Positions 1 through 8,879 of a DNA stretch of 64,000 bases are shown piece after piece. Each line of letters opens with the position of its first letter. Position 1 is the stretch's first letter. The stretch is from Gemmatimonadota bacterium (GTDB lineage Bacteria; Gemmatimonadota; Gemmatimonadetes; Gemmatimonadales; GWC2-71-9). The notes under the pieces are model-generated. The model made no database searches and had not been told where the DNA came from. It saw nothing but the letters and a program-made list of their open reading frames with translations. The DNA lies in assembly GCA_016720805.1 (NCBI GenBank), contig JADKJZ010000014.1, positions 682,001 to 746,000 of the forward strand, read 5' to 3'. A program made the position numbers and the translations under genes.

Positions 1-1
1 G

Positions 2-922
2 GTCAGCAACGGCTCCAAGCAGTCGCTCTTCAACACCTGCTTCACCCTCTTCGGCCCGGGCGACGAGGTGCTGATCCCCTCGCCGGCGTGGGTCTCGTAT
101 CCGCAGATCGTGCACTTGTGTCGGGCAACACCGGTGATGGTGCCAGGCGACCCCGAGTGGGGCCTCAAGGTCGCGGTGTCGGACCTCGAGAAGTTCCGCA
201 CGCCGAAGACCCGTGGCCTGATTCTCTGCTCACCGTGCAACCCGACCGGCGCGGTTTACACTGGCGCCGAGTTGCGGGCGATTGCCGCGTGGGCCGGCGA
301 CCACGGCATCTGGCTCATCAGCGACGAGATCTACCGGCGGATCAACTACGGGGCCGGGCCGGCGGCGTCGCTCTTCGATCTCGACGATGCCACCCTCGAT
401 CGGTGCGTGGTGATCTACGGTGCCTCGAAGGCCTACGCGATGACGGGCTGGCGCATCGGCGCGGCGTACGCGCCGGTCGAGGTCGCCAAGGCGATGGCCG
501 CGTTGCAGACGCACATGACGACCGGCGCCAATCATCCCGCGATGTGGGCGGCGACCACCGCCTTCGCCTCGGCCGAAGTGGACCAGGAGGTCGATCGCAT
601 GGTCGCGGCCTTCCGCCGTCGGCGGGACTACCTCGTGGCGCGCTTCACCGACCGACTCCCCGGTGTCGAATTCGTCGAGCCGCATGGGGCGTTCTACCTC
701 TTCTTCCGCGTCGACGGTCTCGCCCCCGGGCTGACCGGGACGCGATTCTGCGAGCGGGTCATGCAGGAGGAGGGCGTCGCGCTGGTCCCTGGCGCCGCAT
801 TCGGCGACGATCGCTGGGCGCGCCTCTCGTATTCCGTCTCCGATGCCGAGCTCGAGAGTGCGTGTGATCGCATCGAGCGACTGGTCGCGCGCCTGGCGGC
901 CGAGCAACCGGCGATCGCCTGA
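2..922 (+). CDS. Pyridoxal-phosphate aminotransferase, class I/II (5' end outside window)
   Basis: The reading frame is open from base 2, so the start lies upstream; 306 residues are visible. It is a fold-type I PLP aminotransferase of the aspartate/aromatic group, moving an amino group between an amino acid and a 2-oxo acid. The visible part holds the SNGSKQS segment before the cofactor site, a PCNPTGAVY segment, the SDEIYRRI segment with the PLP-ring Asp, and the PLP-lysine motif YGASKAYAMTGWRIG. The C-terminal RLSYSVS stretch supplies the carboxylate-binding Arg. The stop overlaps the next ATG (ATGA), so it is probably co-transcribed with the small unknown and the DNA-repair genes behind it. 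The exact substrate cannot be read from the sequence. Confidence 0.9.
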   Translation, partial: VSNGSKQSLFNTCFTLFGPGDEVLIPSPAWVSYPQIVHLCRATPVMVPGDPEWGLKVAVSDLEKFRTPKTRGLILCSPCNPTGAVYTGAELRAIAAWAGDHGIWLISDEIYRRINYGAGPAASLFDLDDATLDRCVVIYGASKAYAMTGWRIGAAYAPVEVAKAMAALQTHMTTGANHPAMWAATTAFASAEVDQEVDRMVAAFRRRRDYLVARFTDRLPGVEFVEPHGAFYLFFRVDGLAPGLTGTRFCERVMQEEGVALVPGAAFGDDRWARLSYSVSDAELESACDRIERLVARLAAEQPAIA

Positions 923-1425
923 TGGCACTCGAGGTGCACGTCCTCACGCTCCCAGGGGAGCTGCCCTCCCTCGACTGGCATTGGGAGAGCGAGACCGACA
1001 TCCTCGGTGGCGCCTTCGTCGTGCCGGGGTCGGGTGGCGGCTACACCGGCACGGTCGAGTTGAACGACGAGGATGGCTCGATCGTCGTGATCGACGTGGC
1101 CGGCGGCGTGGTCTGCGGCATGGATGTCGTCGTGTGGCCGGAGATCACCAACCTCCCGGGACTCGCGGCCCCGGTCGAGGCCCGGCTCGGACAAGTGGTG
1201 ATCCCGTCGCGCGCCGCACGCCGAGGCGCCGCCGCGCTCGAGTTCGACACCACGATTTCGGTCTCGGCCGATCCGGCGGAGCGCACCTTCCACGTCCGCA
1301 TCGGCACGCGGCGACCGGTTGAACCGATTCGCATCGCCGATGCGTTCGTGGTCGAGGTGGACGCGGCACAGCGGCTCGCCGGTTTCTGGCTCGAGGCGGT
1401 TCCCCCGCTGCCCGACTCCGCCTGA
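922..1425 (+). CDS. Conserved hypothetical protein, 167 aa
   Basis: I do not recognise this family. The protein is acidic, has no signal peptide or membrane segment, and is rich in beta-strand-like hydrophobic alternation. Two stretches resemble each other: SIVVIDVAGGVVCGMDVVVW near residue 55 and DAFVVEVDAAQRLAGFWLE near residue 140. Both have a strand, turn, strand pattern reminiscent of the short DUF2283 unit, so the protein may be an internal duplication of such a unit; that is only an inference. The start overlaps the aminotransferase stop and the gene ends 22 bases before nurA, so it sits inside the repair operon. Confidence 0.65.
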   Translation: MALEVHVLTLPGELPSLDWHWESETDILGGAFVVPGSGGGYTGTVELNDEDGSIVVIDVAGGVVCGMDVVVWPEITNLPGLAAPVEARLGQVVIPSRAARRGAAALEFDTTISVSADPAERTFHVRIGTRRPVEPIRIADAFVVEVDAAQRLAGFWLEAVPPLPDSA

Positions 1426-1447
1426 GCGCGCGTCGTCGCGCCGACCG

Positions 1448-2374
1448 ATGCCCGGAAGTCCTTTCACGCCGCTGCGCCGCCGGCTCGCCCTGGCCGGAGG
1501 CCGCCCCGCCGACCTCCCCGCCGAGGCGGCGCAAGGGCGTCGCGACCAGGCCGGCTACCGACCGAGTCGACTCCTCGACGGGACCCTGGCGCATCACCCG
1601 ATTGGCGAACCCGTCCCGTGGCAGGAGCCAGTCGCCTTTCTCGATGGCACCCAGCATGTCGAACTGGTCGGCTACGTCGGGACCATGCCCGTGGTCGCGG
1701 CGGTGGTCCGTGCCGCGGTGCGCCACCGCGAGGCGCGCCGAACCCACCTCGCGGTGCAATCTGTTCGCCGGATGGTCATCAGTCGGGCCGAAGCATTCGT
1801 GGCGTTGGGCGATGCGCTCGCCGGGCACGACGTGTTCACCCTCGAGGGAGAGGAGACGCCGCATCCGATCCGCGATCTGGAGCGTGCCCATGCCGTGGTG
1901 GACCGGACCCGCGGGGCGCTGGAGCTCTCCGTGGCGCGCGCCTTCCGCGCGATCGCCGCGGAGACCTGGCTGCTCGTCGACGGCACCCTCACCGTCAGCC
2001 CGGAGTGGAGCAGTGATCCCCGGATGCTCGGCATCGTGAAGAGCCACGCCGTGCTCCCCTTCGAGGGGGAGGCGCTCGAGCAGTATCTCACGCTGCCGGT
2101 GGGGCATCGGACATCGCTCTTCCAGCCCGGCTCTCGCGAGGTGGCACCCGTGTACGCCTGGGGGCTGCGGCTGCACGCCTTCGCCGGGCGCGATCTCTTT
2201 CACGGGCTGGTGCGCATCGAGGCCGCGGCGACCGAGACGACGCGGCAGACCGTCGACACCCTCTCCCGGCACCTGCTCGCCGAGCGGGCGCCGCTGGCGG
2301 CCGATCCGCGTGCCGATCGCCTGCTCTATGGCATCCACGACGTCGAGCGCTTCTTGCGCGCCCAGGGTGGCTGA
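1448..2374 (+). CDS. nurA: NurA-domain 5'-3' nuclease
   Basis: A 308-residue protein with the layout of NurA, the RNase H-fold nuclease that works with the HerA translocase in DNA-end resection. The first metal-binding motif is FLDGTQ (Asp66), the second is WLLVDGTL (Asp178), and a LGIVKSH segment (Lys198) follows, as in NurA; the C-terminal RIEAAA and YGIHDVERFL segments also fit. The ATG at 1448 was chosen because the longer frame from 1319 overlaps the previous gene and reads as Arg/Pro/Ser-rich out-of-frame sequence. The gene ends one base before the herA ATG, and the pair is followed by mre11 and rad50, which strongly supports the call. Sequence similarity to NurA is motif-level only. 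Confidence 0.75.
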   Translation: MPGSPFTPLRRRLALAGGRPADLPAEAAQGRRDQAGYRPSRLLDGTLAHHPIGEPVPWQEPVAFLDGTQHVELVGYVGTMPVVAAVVRAAVRHREARRTHLAVQSVRRMVISRAEAFVALGDALAGHDVFTLEGEETPHPIRDLERAHAVVDRTRGALELSVARAFRAIAAETWLLVDGTLTVSPEWSSDPRMLGIVKSHAVLPFEGEALEQYLTLPVGHRTSLFQPGSREVAPVYAWGLRLHAFAGRDLFHGLVRIEAAATETTRQTVDTLSRHLLAERAPLAADPRADRLLYGIHDVERFLRAQGG

Positions 2375-2375
2375 G

Positions 2376-4314
2376 ATGAGCCTGCTCGGCCGGGTGGTCG
2401 CGACCGAACTGCGGCCCAGCACGCCGCATCAATTCCATTTCTGGACCGCGGCCGACGCCGTGCTCGGCATCGGCGCGATCGTCCGGGTCGAGGGCGACGG
2501 GCGCGTGGTCTTCGGTGTGGTGACCGAGGGCTTCGCGTATGCGGACCTTGCCCGGCCGCTCGACGCCGTGATTGGTGCCGATGGCGATCCGGCGCAGGCG
2601 GGGCGGGAGCCGACGCTTCGCGCCGAGATCCGGCTCTGGAGTGCCGCGGTGCTGCGTCAACTTCCCGAGGAACCGATGCAGCCGGTTCCCTTCGGCGCCG
2701 TCACCGCTGCGAGCGACGCCGATGTGCAGGTGGCGCTCCGCATGGACGCGTACGTGCGCGAGGGCGCATCGACCGGCATCCCCGTCGGGGTCTACACCGG
2801 TGGTGGACTCTCCGCGCCGGTCTTCCTCGACGCCGACTTCCTGCTCGGCCCGGAAGCGGCGCACCTCAACATCACCGGCGTGTCCGGCCTGGCGACCAAG
2901 ACGAGCGCGGTCAACTTCCTGTTGACCTCGCTCTTCGAGACCTTCCCGGCCAGCAAGGGCAGCGTCGCTGCCATCTGCTTCAACGTGAAGGGGCCGGACC
3001 TCTGCTTCCTCGATCAGCCCGCGCCGCTCGGCGAGGCCGACCTCGCGCTCTATCATCGCCTCGGGCTGCACCCCGCGCCATTCACCGACGTGACCGTCTT
3101 CGCCCCGTACAAGGCTGACGGCGTCAACCTCAACACCCTGCGCAGCAACCCCTCGATCACCGATCGCGTGGAGCCGCTGGTGTGGGGGCTCCGCGAGGTG
3201 CTCGACTACGCCGAGGTGCTGCTGAATCGCGATGATGTCGACGCGAAGGCGGGTGCCTTCATCGATTTCCTCGCCGAGCGGGTCGTCGGGCGAAAGTTCG
3301 AGGCCGAAGAGTTGCGCGGTGCGCCGTTCGAGGTGATGACCTTCGCGGACCTCGACGAATTCTTCCGCTCGATCTTTGATTTTCTCGAGGTGAAGTCGCG
3401 CGGCAGCGAGGTCTGGCGCACGCACCACGCGGCCACCATCCGCAAGGTGCGCAATCGCCTCGGCAACATTGCCACGCGTTCGAAAGGCCTCGTCACCGAC
3501 GACGGCCCCGCGAATGACCTGCCGTGGGGCGCCTTCCGCGATCGCTCGGTGACGGTCGTCGACGTCGCGGGCGTCGACCCGCTCGCGCAGGATCTCGTCT
3601 TCGCGCGGGTCATCTCGAAGCTGCGCGAACACCTCGAGCGCCGCGATCTCGGTGTCGATCATGTCGTCGTCTTCGTCGACGAGCTCAACAAGTACGCACC
3701 GATCGACGGCCCCGAGACGTACGTCAAGAAGATGTTGCTGGACCTCTCCGAACGCGGGCCGCTACCTCGGCCTGGTGCTCTTCTCTGCACAACAGTTCCG
3801 CTCGCAGGTGTTGCGCCGCGTCACCGGCAACGCCGGGACCACCGTCTATGGGCGCATGGACAGCGATGAACTGGCGCTGCCCGGCTATGCCACCTTCTCG
3901 CCGGCCGTGAAGGCGAAGCTCGCGGCCCTCTCGAAGGGAGAACTGCTGGTGCGCCATCCGCACTTCACGCAGCCGGTCTTCGTGCGCTTTCCGCGCCCGG
4001 CGTCGCTGTCGGGGCGTGAGGGGATCGAACGATTCCCGCCGGCGGCCGACCTCCCGTTCGCCGATGCCGTGATCCAGCGATTGCGGGCGCTCGACCCCGT
4101 GATCGGCGGCGACGCCGTCCGGTCGGCGATCGAGGGCCGCCCGGAACACGAGGTGCGCCGCGCCCTCGGCGCGACCACGCAGCGCCGACCGGACGACGTC
4201 CTCTCGTTCTTCCGTGGTTGCCTGCGCCGCAGCATCGCGTCCGAGTCGACCGCGCCTCCGCGTGGCGTCACCCCGCTGGCGCGTGACGACGCCGACCCCT
4301 TCTCTCCCTACTGA
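2376..4314 (+). CDS. herA: HerA-like DNA translocase ATPase (DUF87), apparent frameshift
   Basis: HerA is a hexameric FtsK/VirB4-like ATPase that pumps DNA towards the NurA nuclease. The protein (about 645 aa if repaired) has an N-terminal beta-barrel-like region, a nucleotide-binding segment ITGVSGLATKTSAV near residue 168, Walker B VVVFVDELNKYAP near residue 430, and a C-terminal segment (LVLFSAQQFRSQV, GRMDSDEL) typical of HerA. The Walker A is a variant form, with ATKTS in place of GSGKS. The frame breaks at GGGCCG, 3756-3761: frame one ends at LSERG and the frame ending at 4314 resumes with RYLGLVLFSAQQ, so one extra base restores a continuous protein. The join to sbcD is three bases. 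A sequencing error is more likely than decay because both halves are well conserved. Confidence 0.8.
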
Positions 4315-4317
4315 TCG

Positions 4318-5502
4318 ATGCGGATCGCCCACGTCGCGGATCTGCACCTCGGTGCCCGGCAGTACCACCGGCTGACGGCGCGTGGGCGCAATCAGCGCGA
4401 GGTCGACGTCGGCACGGCGTTCGTGCGCGCGGTGGACGCGATCCTCGCCGAGCGGCCGGACGTGGTCCTGGTCGCGGGCGATCTCTTCCATGCCGTCCGA
4501 CCGAGCAATTCCGCGATTCTGCTGGCCTACCAGCAGTTCGCCCGGCTGCGGCGCGGTCTCCCCGACGCGCCGGTGATCGTGATCGCCGGCAACCACGACA
4601 CCCCGCGGTCCTCTGACACCGTCTCGATCTTCGGGCTGTTGCACGAATTGGGCGTCCACGTGGCACACGACGCCGCCCGTCGATTCGATTTCCCGGCACT
4701 GGACCTGTCGGTGCTCGCGGTGCCCCACGCCGCACTCTTCGAAGTGCCGCGCCCGGCGCTGGAGCCGGCCGGTGACGCGCGCCACCAGGTGCTGATGACG
4801 CACGGCGAGGTTCCCGGACTCTTCGGGACGCTCGACCGCTCGATGGCCGAGGCGGGGGGCGCGCATCTCGACGACGCGGATCTGACCCGCAGCGGCTGGT
4901 CGTACGTGGCGCTGGGACACTACCACGTCCAGCACGAGGTGCATCCGCGTGTCTGGTACAGCGGCTCGCTCGACTACGTCTCGCCCAATCCGTGGGGGGA
5001 ACTGCGCGTCGAAGCGGAGGAGAAGATCAGCGGCAAGGGATGGCTGCTCGTCGATCTGGTGCAGGGCACCGTGGCGCGGCGGCCCATCGAGGCGCCCCGG
5101 CGCATTCTCGATCTGCGCGCCATCGAGGCGAAGGATCGCACCGCCGCGGAGGTCGACGCGATGATCGCGGCGGCGGTCGCGGCGATTCCAGGCGGCCTCG
5201 CCGATGCCGTGGTGCGTCTGGTCGTGCGCGATGTGGAACGGGTCGTGGCACGCGAACTCGACCACGCCCCGATCCGGGGGTGGAAGGCGGCGGCGCTGCA
5301 CTTTCAACTCGACCTGCGCCGTCCGCTTCCGGCCGATCGGCGCGAGGAGTCGGGGGCGCCGGGTCGGCGGCAGACCCTCCCCGAACTGCTGGAGTCGTAC
5401 CTCGCGCACCGTCCACTCCCGGCCAGTGTCGATCGGTCGAAGTTCGTCGCGGAAGGACTCGCCCTCCTTGAGGCCGCCGAACAGGCGGCGGCGGAGGGCT
5501 GA
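4318..5502 (+). CDS. sbcD: Mre11/SbcD-type DNA repair nuclease
   Basis: A 394-residue calcineurin-like phosphoesterase that, with Rad50/SbcC, opens and trims DNA ends. All five metal-binding motifs are present in order: VADLHLG at the N-terminus, AGDLFH near residue 60, AGNHDTP near residue 93, MTHGE near residue 160 and LGHYHVQ near residue 200. The YSGSLDYVS capping-domain entry follows, then a helical C-terminal region for Rad50 docking. The length matches E. coli SbcD and archaeal Mre11. It starts three bases after herA and its TGA is one base before the sbcC ATG, so nuclease and ATPase are co-expressed. Confidence 0.95.
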   Translation: MRIAHVADLHLGARQYHRLTARGRNQREVDVGTAFVRAVDAILAERPDVVLVAGDLFHAVRPSNSAILLAYQQFARLRRGLPDAPVIVIAGNHDTPRSSDTVSIFGLLHELGVHVAHDAARRFDFPALDLSVLAVPHAALFEVPRPALEPAGDARHQVLMTHGEVPGLFGTLDRSMAEAGGAHLDDADLTRSGWSYVALGHYHVQHEVHPRVWYSGSLDYVSPNPWGELRVEAEEKISGKGWLLVDLVQGTVARRPIEAPRRILDLRAIEAKDRTAAEVDAMIAAAVAAIPGGLADAVVRLVVRDVERVVARELDHAPIRGWKAAALHFQLDLRRPLPADRREESGAPGRRQTLPELLESYLAHRPLPASVDRSKFVAEGLALLEAAEQAAAEG

Positions 5503-5503
5503 G

Positions 5504-7918
5504 ATGCAACTGCATCGACTGCGGCTGGTCAATTTTCGCCAGCATGAGCTGACCGAGATCGCCTTTGCCCGTGGCCTCACGGGGATCATCGGTGCCAACG
5601 GCGCCGGCAAGACGACGCTGCTCGAAGGGATCGCGTACGCGCTCTACGGTGTCGGAGCTGCCCGTGGCACCCGCGACACGCTCAAGCGCCGGGGTGCGCC
5701 GCCGCGCTCCCGCTTCGAGGTGGAACTCGAGTTCACGCTCGGCTTGCACCGTTTTCGCATCACCCGCGGGCTCACCGCCGCCGAGTTGCATCAGGACGGC
5801 GCGGTGATCGCCAACAGTACCGTGGCCGTCACGGAGCGGGTGCAGGTACTGCTCGGGATGTCGCGCGAGGAGTTCTTCAACACCTACTTCACCGGCCAGA
5901 AGGAACTGGCGGTGATGGCGGCGATGGGACCGACCGAGCGCGCGCAGTTTCTCTCGCGCGTGCTCGGTTACGAGCGTCTGCGCGACGCGCAGGATCGCCT
6001 GCGGGAACGACGCGCCGCGTTGCGCGCGGAACTCACCGGCATCGAGCAAGGACTCGTGGATCCCCAGGCACTCGCCGCCGAGGTCGCCGCCGCCATCGCG
6101 GCGGTGGCAACAGCCCATGCCGCACGAGAGCAGGCGCTGGCGGCCGAACAGGCGGCCACGCAGCGGCTGGCGGCCGTCGCGCCGGATTGGACGGTGACCG
6201 AGACGAAGCGGCAGGCCTGGCAGCGCATCGATGGCGAGCGTCGCGTCGCCGAGGGGAAGGTGGCCGCCGGACGCGCCCGCTTCGAAGCACTCGACCGCGA
6301 GCTGGTGACCGCCCTGCGTGCCCAGAGTCGCCTCGCAGAGCTGGCACCGGTGCTCGCCGAGTGGCAGCGGCTCACCGAGGAGCGGACCGGGCTGGAGCAG
6401 GCCGCGCTGGCCTACACCGCGCGATCGCGCGCCGTGGCACAACGAGACCAGGGCCGTCAGCGACTGGCGCAGATCGCTGCGCAACTCCTGCAACTCCCGA
6501 CCGACGAGGCTATCACGGCGCTGGCGGCCGCGCGGGCGGAGATCCTCAACTCGCTGGAGCAGGGCGACAAGCAGCTCGAGGAGCGACGGACGCGCTGGAC
6601 ACAGGATGTGCAGGAAGCCCGGACCAAGCTCGAGGGCTATCGCGATCGCTATCGCGACCTGAAGGACCAACGGACGGCCGTGGAGGAGCGCGGGCCGGAC
6701 GGGCCATGCCCCACATGCGGGCGCGCGCTCGGCAAGGACTTTGCCGGACTGCTGGAACTGCTCGGCCGACAGATGGAAGAGGTCGAGACCGACGGCCAGT
6801 ACTTTCGGAAAAAGGCCGATCAGCTCGCAGAGGAGCCGGCCGAGGTCAAGGAACTCGAGGAACAACGTACGCGGCTCGAGAGCGAGTTCCGCGCGCGCAC
6901 CGAAGCGCTCGGGCAGCTTCGTGAGGGGCTGAAGCAGCGTTCTGCGCTGGAGCGTGAAGAGACGACCCTGACCGCCGACCTCGCCCGATGGGAGGCCGAG
7001 CTCGCCGGGCCGGCCGCCGAATATGATCTCGCGCGCCATGACGCCGTGCGATCGCGCCTCGCTGAGCTCGAGCCATTGCGAAAGGAGGCCGATCTCCTTG
7101 CCGGCTCGGCCGCGCGCGCCGAGACGCTGGTGCATGACGCCGCGGTGGCGGAACAGCAGGCGACCGGCGCAGAAAGCCAACTCGCCACCCTGGACCAGTT
7201 GCTGGTGGAACTTGCATGGGATCCCGAGAGCCATGCCCAATTGGCGGAGCGCGTCCGCGACAGCGAAGCGGCACTCCAGGGGGCCCGGGTCTCGGTGGCG
7301 CGTGCCACGGCGGATCTGGCGGGCGCCGAGCGGATGCGCGACAGCGGACTGCAACGCCAGGCCGATCGTGCCGTCAAGGCCGAGACCGCGCAACGCCTCG
7401 GGATCGAGGTCACGATGCTGCAGGAACTCGATCGGGCGTTTGGCGATCTCCGCACCGAACTGAACCTGCAGATGCGCCCCGAACTTTCCGATCGCTCCTC
7501 GATGCTGCTGCGGGATCTGACGGCGGGCCGGTACGCCGATCTGGAACTTGATGAGAACTACGTGGCGACGATCGTCGAGGATGGCGAGGCCAAGCCGGTG
7601 ATCTCCGGTGGCGAGGAGGATGTCGTCAACCTCGCCCTGCGACTCGCCCTCTCGCAGATGATTGCGGAACGTGCCGGGCAACCGCTCTCGCTGCTGGTTC
7701 TCGACGAGGTCTTCTCCTCGCTCGATGAGGAACGCCGCGCCAGCGTCCTCGACTTGTTGCGGGCGTTGGCGGATCGCTTCCCGCAGGTCATTCTCATCAC
7801 CCACCTCGAGGGAATGCGTGATGCCTTCGATCAGGTCATCCGGATGAGCTACGATGTCGAGCGACGCGTGAGCACGGCGCGCGAGGAAGTTCTGGAGGCG
7901 GGCGATGTGGCGGCCTGA
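5504..7918 (+). CDS. sbcC: Rad50/SbcC-type SMC-like ATPase with zinc hook
   Basis: The 804-residue ATPase partner of Mre11. It begins MQLHRLRLVNFRQHE, followed by Walker A GANGAGKTT near residue 34 and a Q-loop region TGQKELA. Two long coiled-coil arms flank the zinc hook CPTC at residues 402-405, through which two Rad50 molecules dimerise. The C-terminal lobe carries the signature SGGEEDVVNLALRLALS and Walker B with D-loop LLVLDEVFSSLDEERR. It is shorter than E. coli SbcC (1,048 aa) and close to archaeal Rad50. The ATG at 5504 was chosen over upstream frame extensions because these lie inside sbcD and lack the P-loop N-terminal strand. The next gene starts 14 bases before its stop. Confidence 0.95.
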   Translation: MQLHRLRLVNFRQHELTEIAFARGLTGIIGANGAGKTTLLEGIAYALYGVGAARGTRDTLKRRGAPPRSRFEVELEFTLGLHRFRITRGLTAAELHQDGAVIANSTVAVTERVQVLLGMSREEFFNTYFTGQKELAVMAAMGPTERAQFLSRVLGYERLRDAQDRLRERRAALRAELTGIEQGLVDPQALAAEVAAAIAAVATAHAAREQALAAEQAATQRLAAVAPDWTVTETKRQAWQRIDGERRVAEGKVAAGRARFEALDRELVTALRAQSRLAELAPVLAEWQRLTEERTGLEQAALAYTARSRAVAQRDQGRQRLAQIAAQLLQLPTDEAITALAAARAEILNSLEQGDKQLEERRTRWTQDVQEARTKLEGYRDRYRDLKDQRTAVEERGPDGPCPTCGRALGKDFAGLLELLGRQMEEVETDGQYFRKKADQLAEEPAEVKELEEQRTRLESEFRARTEALGQLREGLKQRSALEREETTLTADLARWEAELAGPAAEYDLARHDAVRSRLAELEPLRKEADLLAGSAARAETLVHDAAVAEQQATGAESQLATLDQLLVELAWDPESHAQLAERVRDSEAALQGARVSVARATADLAGAERMRDSGLQRQADRAVKAETAQRLGIEVTMLQELDRAFGDLRTELNLQMRPELSDRSSMLLRDLTAGRYADLELDENYVATIVEDGEAKPVISGGEEDVVNLALRLALSQMIAERAGQPLSLLVLDEVFSSLDEERRASVLDLLRALADRFPQVILITHLEGMRDAFDQVIRMSYDVERRVSTAREEVLEAGDVAA

Positions 7919-8867
7919 CCGGACGGTGCGCGGGCCGGCACGAGCCACCATCGCCGACATCGAGGGGCTCAATCGGCTCTTCTCGGACGCCTTCACCGAG
8001 CGGTATCGCCGTGACGGCCTCTCGGGGGTGCGGGTCCCCTTCCTCAATCCGGGGATCTGGGAATACGCCATCGAGGATGCCGCCGAGGGCGCCCTGGTCT
8101 GGCGCGATGGCCGCGATGAACTCATCGCCTTCGCCATGGTGCATCGTTCGGGGAGCGAGGGGTGGATGGGGCCGCTGGCCGTGCGCCCTGATCGACAGGG
8201 ACAGGGGCTCGGGCGGCAGGTGGTGCGGGCTGGCGTGGAGTGGCTGCAGGCGCAGGGGGTGCGGACGATCGGCCTCGAGACGATGCCCCGGACGATCGAG
8301 AACATCGGCTTCTATGCCGGGCTCGGCTTCCTCCCCGGGCACCTGACAATCACGCTGCAGCGTCGCGATCCGCGTCGGCGTGGTCCCTTGACGACGCGGC
8401 TCGGTGAGGTGGAATCGGCCCGGCGCACAGCCGTCCTCGCCGAGTGCCGTGCCCTTTCGTCACAGGTCGCTGCCGGCGTGGACTTCACGCGCGAGATGGT
8501 GCTGACCCTCGATCTGCGCCTCGGCGACGCCACCCTCCTGCGGAGTGCCGATGGCAGTCTGCGCGCCTTCGCGCTCTGGCACACCGCACCGCTCGCGCAG
8601 GGTCGGCCACCGGAAGAAGTGCGAGTGCTCAAATTGGTGGCGCCGGACACCGAGACGGCGGGCGAATTGCTCGCCGCGGTGGAACGGGAGGCCGCGGCAA
8701 TCGGCCTGCCGGTGGTCTCGGTCCGCTGCCAGGGTGCGCAACAGGCACTCTTCGCCCTGCTGGTGGCCGAGGAATATCGCGTGCACTGGACCGACCTGCG
8801 ATTGACCTACACCGGGCACGCGGAGCCGTCGGTGCAGGGTGTGTTGCTCTCGAACTGGGAGATCTGA
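7905..8867 (+). CDS. GNAT-family N-acetyltransferase, probably two-domain
   Basis: A 320-residue protein whose first half is a GNAT fold: residues 15-155 contain the acetyl-CoA-binding motif A stretch LAVRPDRQGQGLGRQVV and the NIGFYAGLGF motif B. The second half (about 170-320) has similar size and secondary structure but no clear pyrophosphate-binding motif, so it may be a degenerate second GNAT domain. The substrate is unknown. The start lies within the sbcC 3' end, so translation is probably coupled to the repair operon. A hairpin covering its stop separates it from the convergent phosphoglucomutase gene. Confidence 0.8.
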   Translation: MWRPDRTVRGPARATIADIEGLNRLFSDAFTERYRRDGLSGVRVPFLNPGIWEYAIEDAAEGALVWRDGRDELIAFAMVHRSGSEGWMGPLAVRPDRQGQGLGRQVVRAGVEWLQAQGVRTIGLETMPRTIENIGFYAGLGFLPGHLTITLQRRDPRRRGPLTTRLGEVESARRTAVLAECRALSSQVAAGVDFTREMVLTLDLRLGDATLLRSADGSLRAFALWHTAPLAQGRPPEEVRVLKLVAPDTETAGELLAAVEREAAAIGLPVVSVRCQGAQQALFALLVAEEYRVHWTDLRLTYTGHAEPSVQGVLLSNWEI

Positions 8868-8879
8868 GCGCCCGCTCAG
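8864..8879. terminator. Hairpin between convergent genes
   Basis: CTGAGCG (8864-8870) and CGCTCAG (8873-8879) form a perfect 7-bp stem with a two-base centre. It spans the stop of the acetyltransferase gene and the stop of the convergent phosphoglucomutase gene, so it could end transcription from both sides. There is no clear T-run, which makes the terminator reading tentative. Confidence 0.4.

Noticed and set aside
1319..1447. Longer N-terminus for NurA
   Set aside because: The added 43 residues overlap the previous gene and have Arg/Ser/Pro-rich out-of-frame composition.
3756..3761. Programmed frameshifting in herA
   Set aside because: No slippery heptamer or downstream stimulator is evident, and unrelated genes break at the same GGGCC motif.
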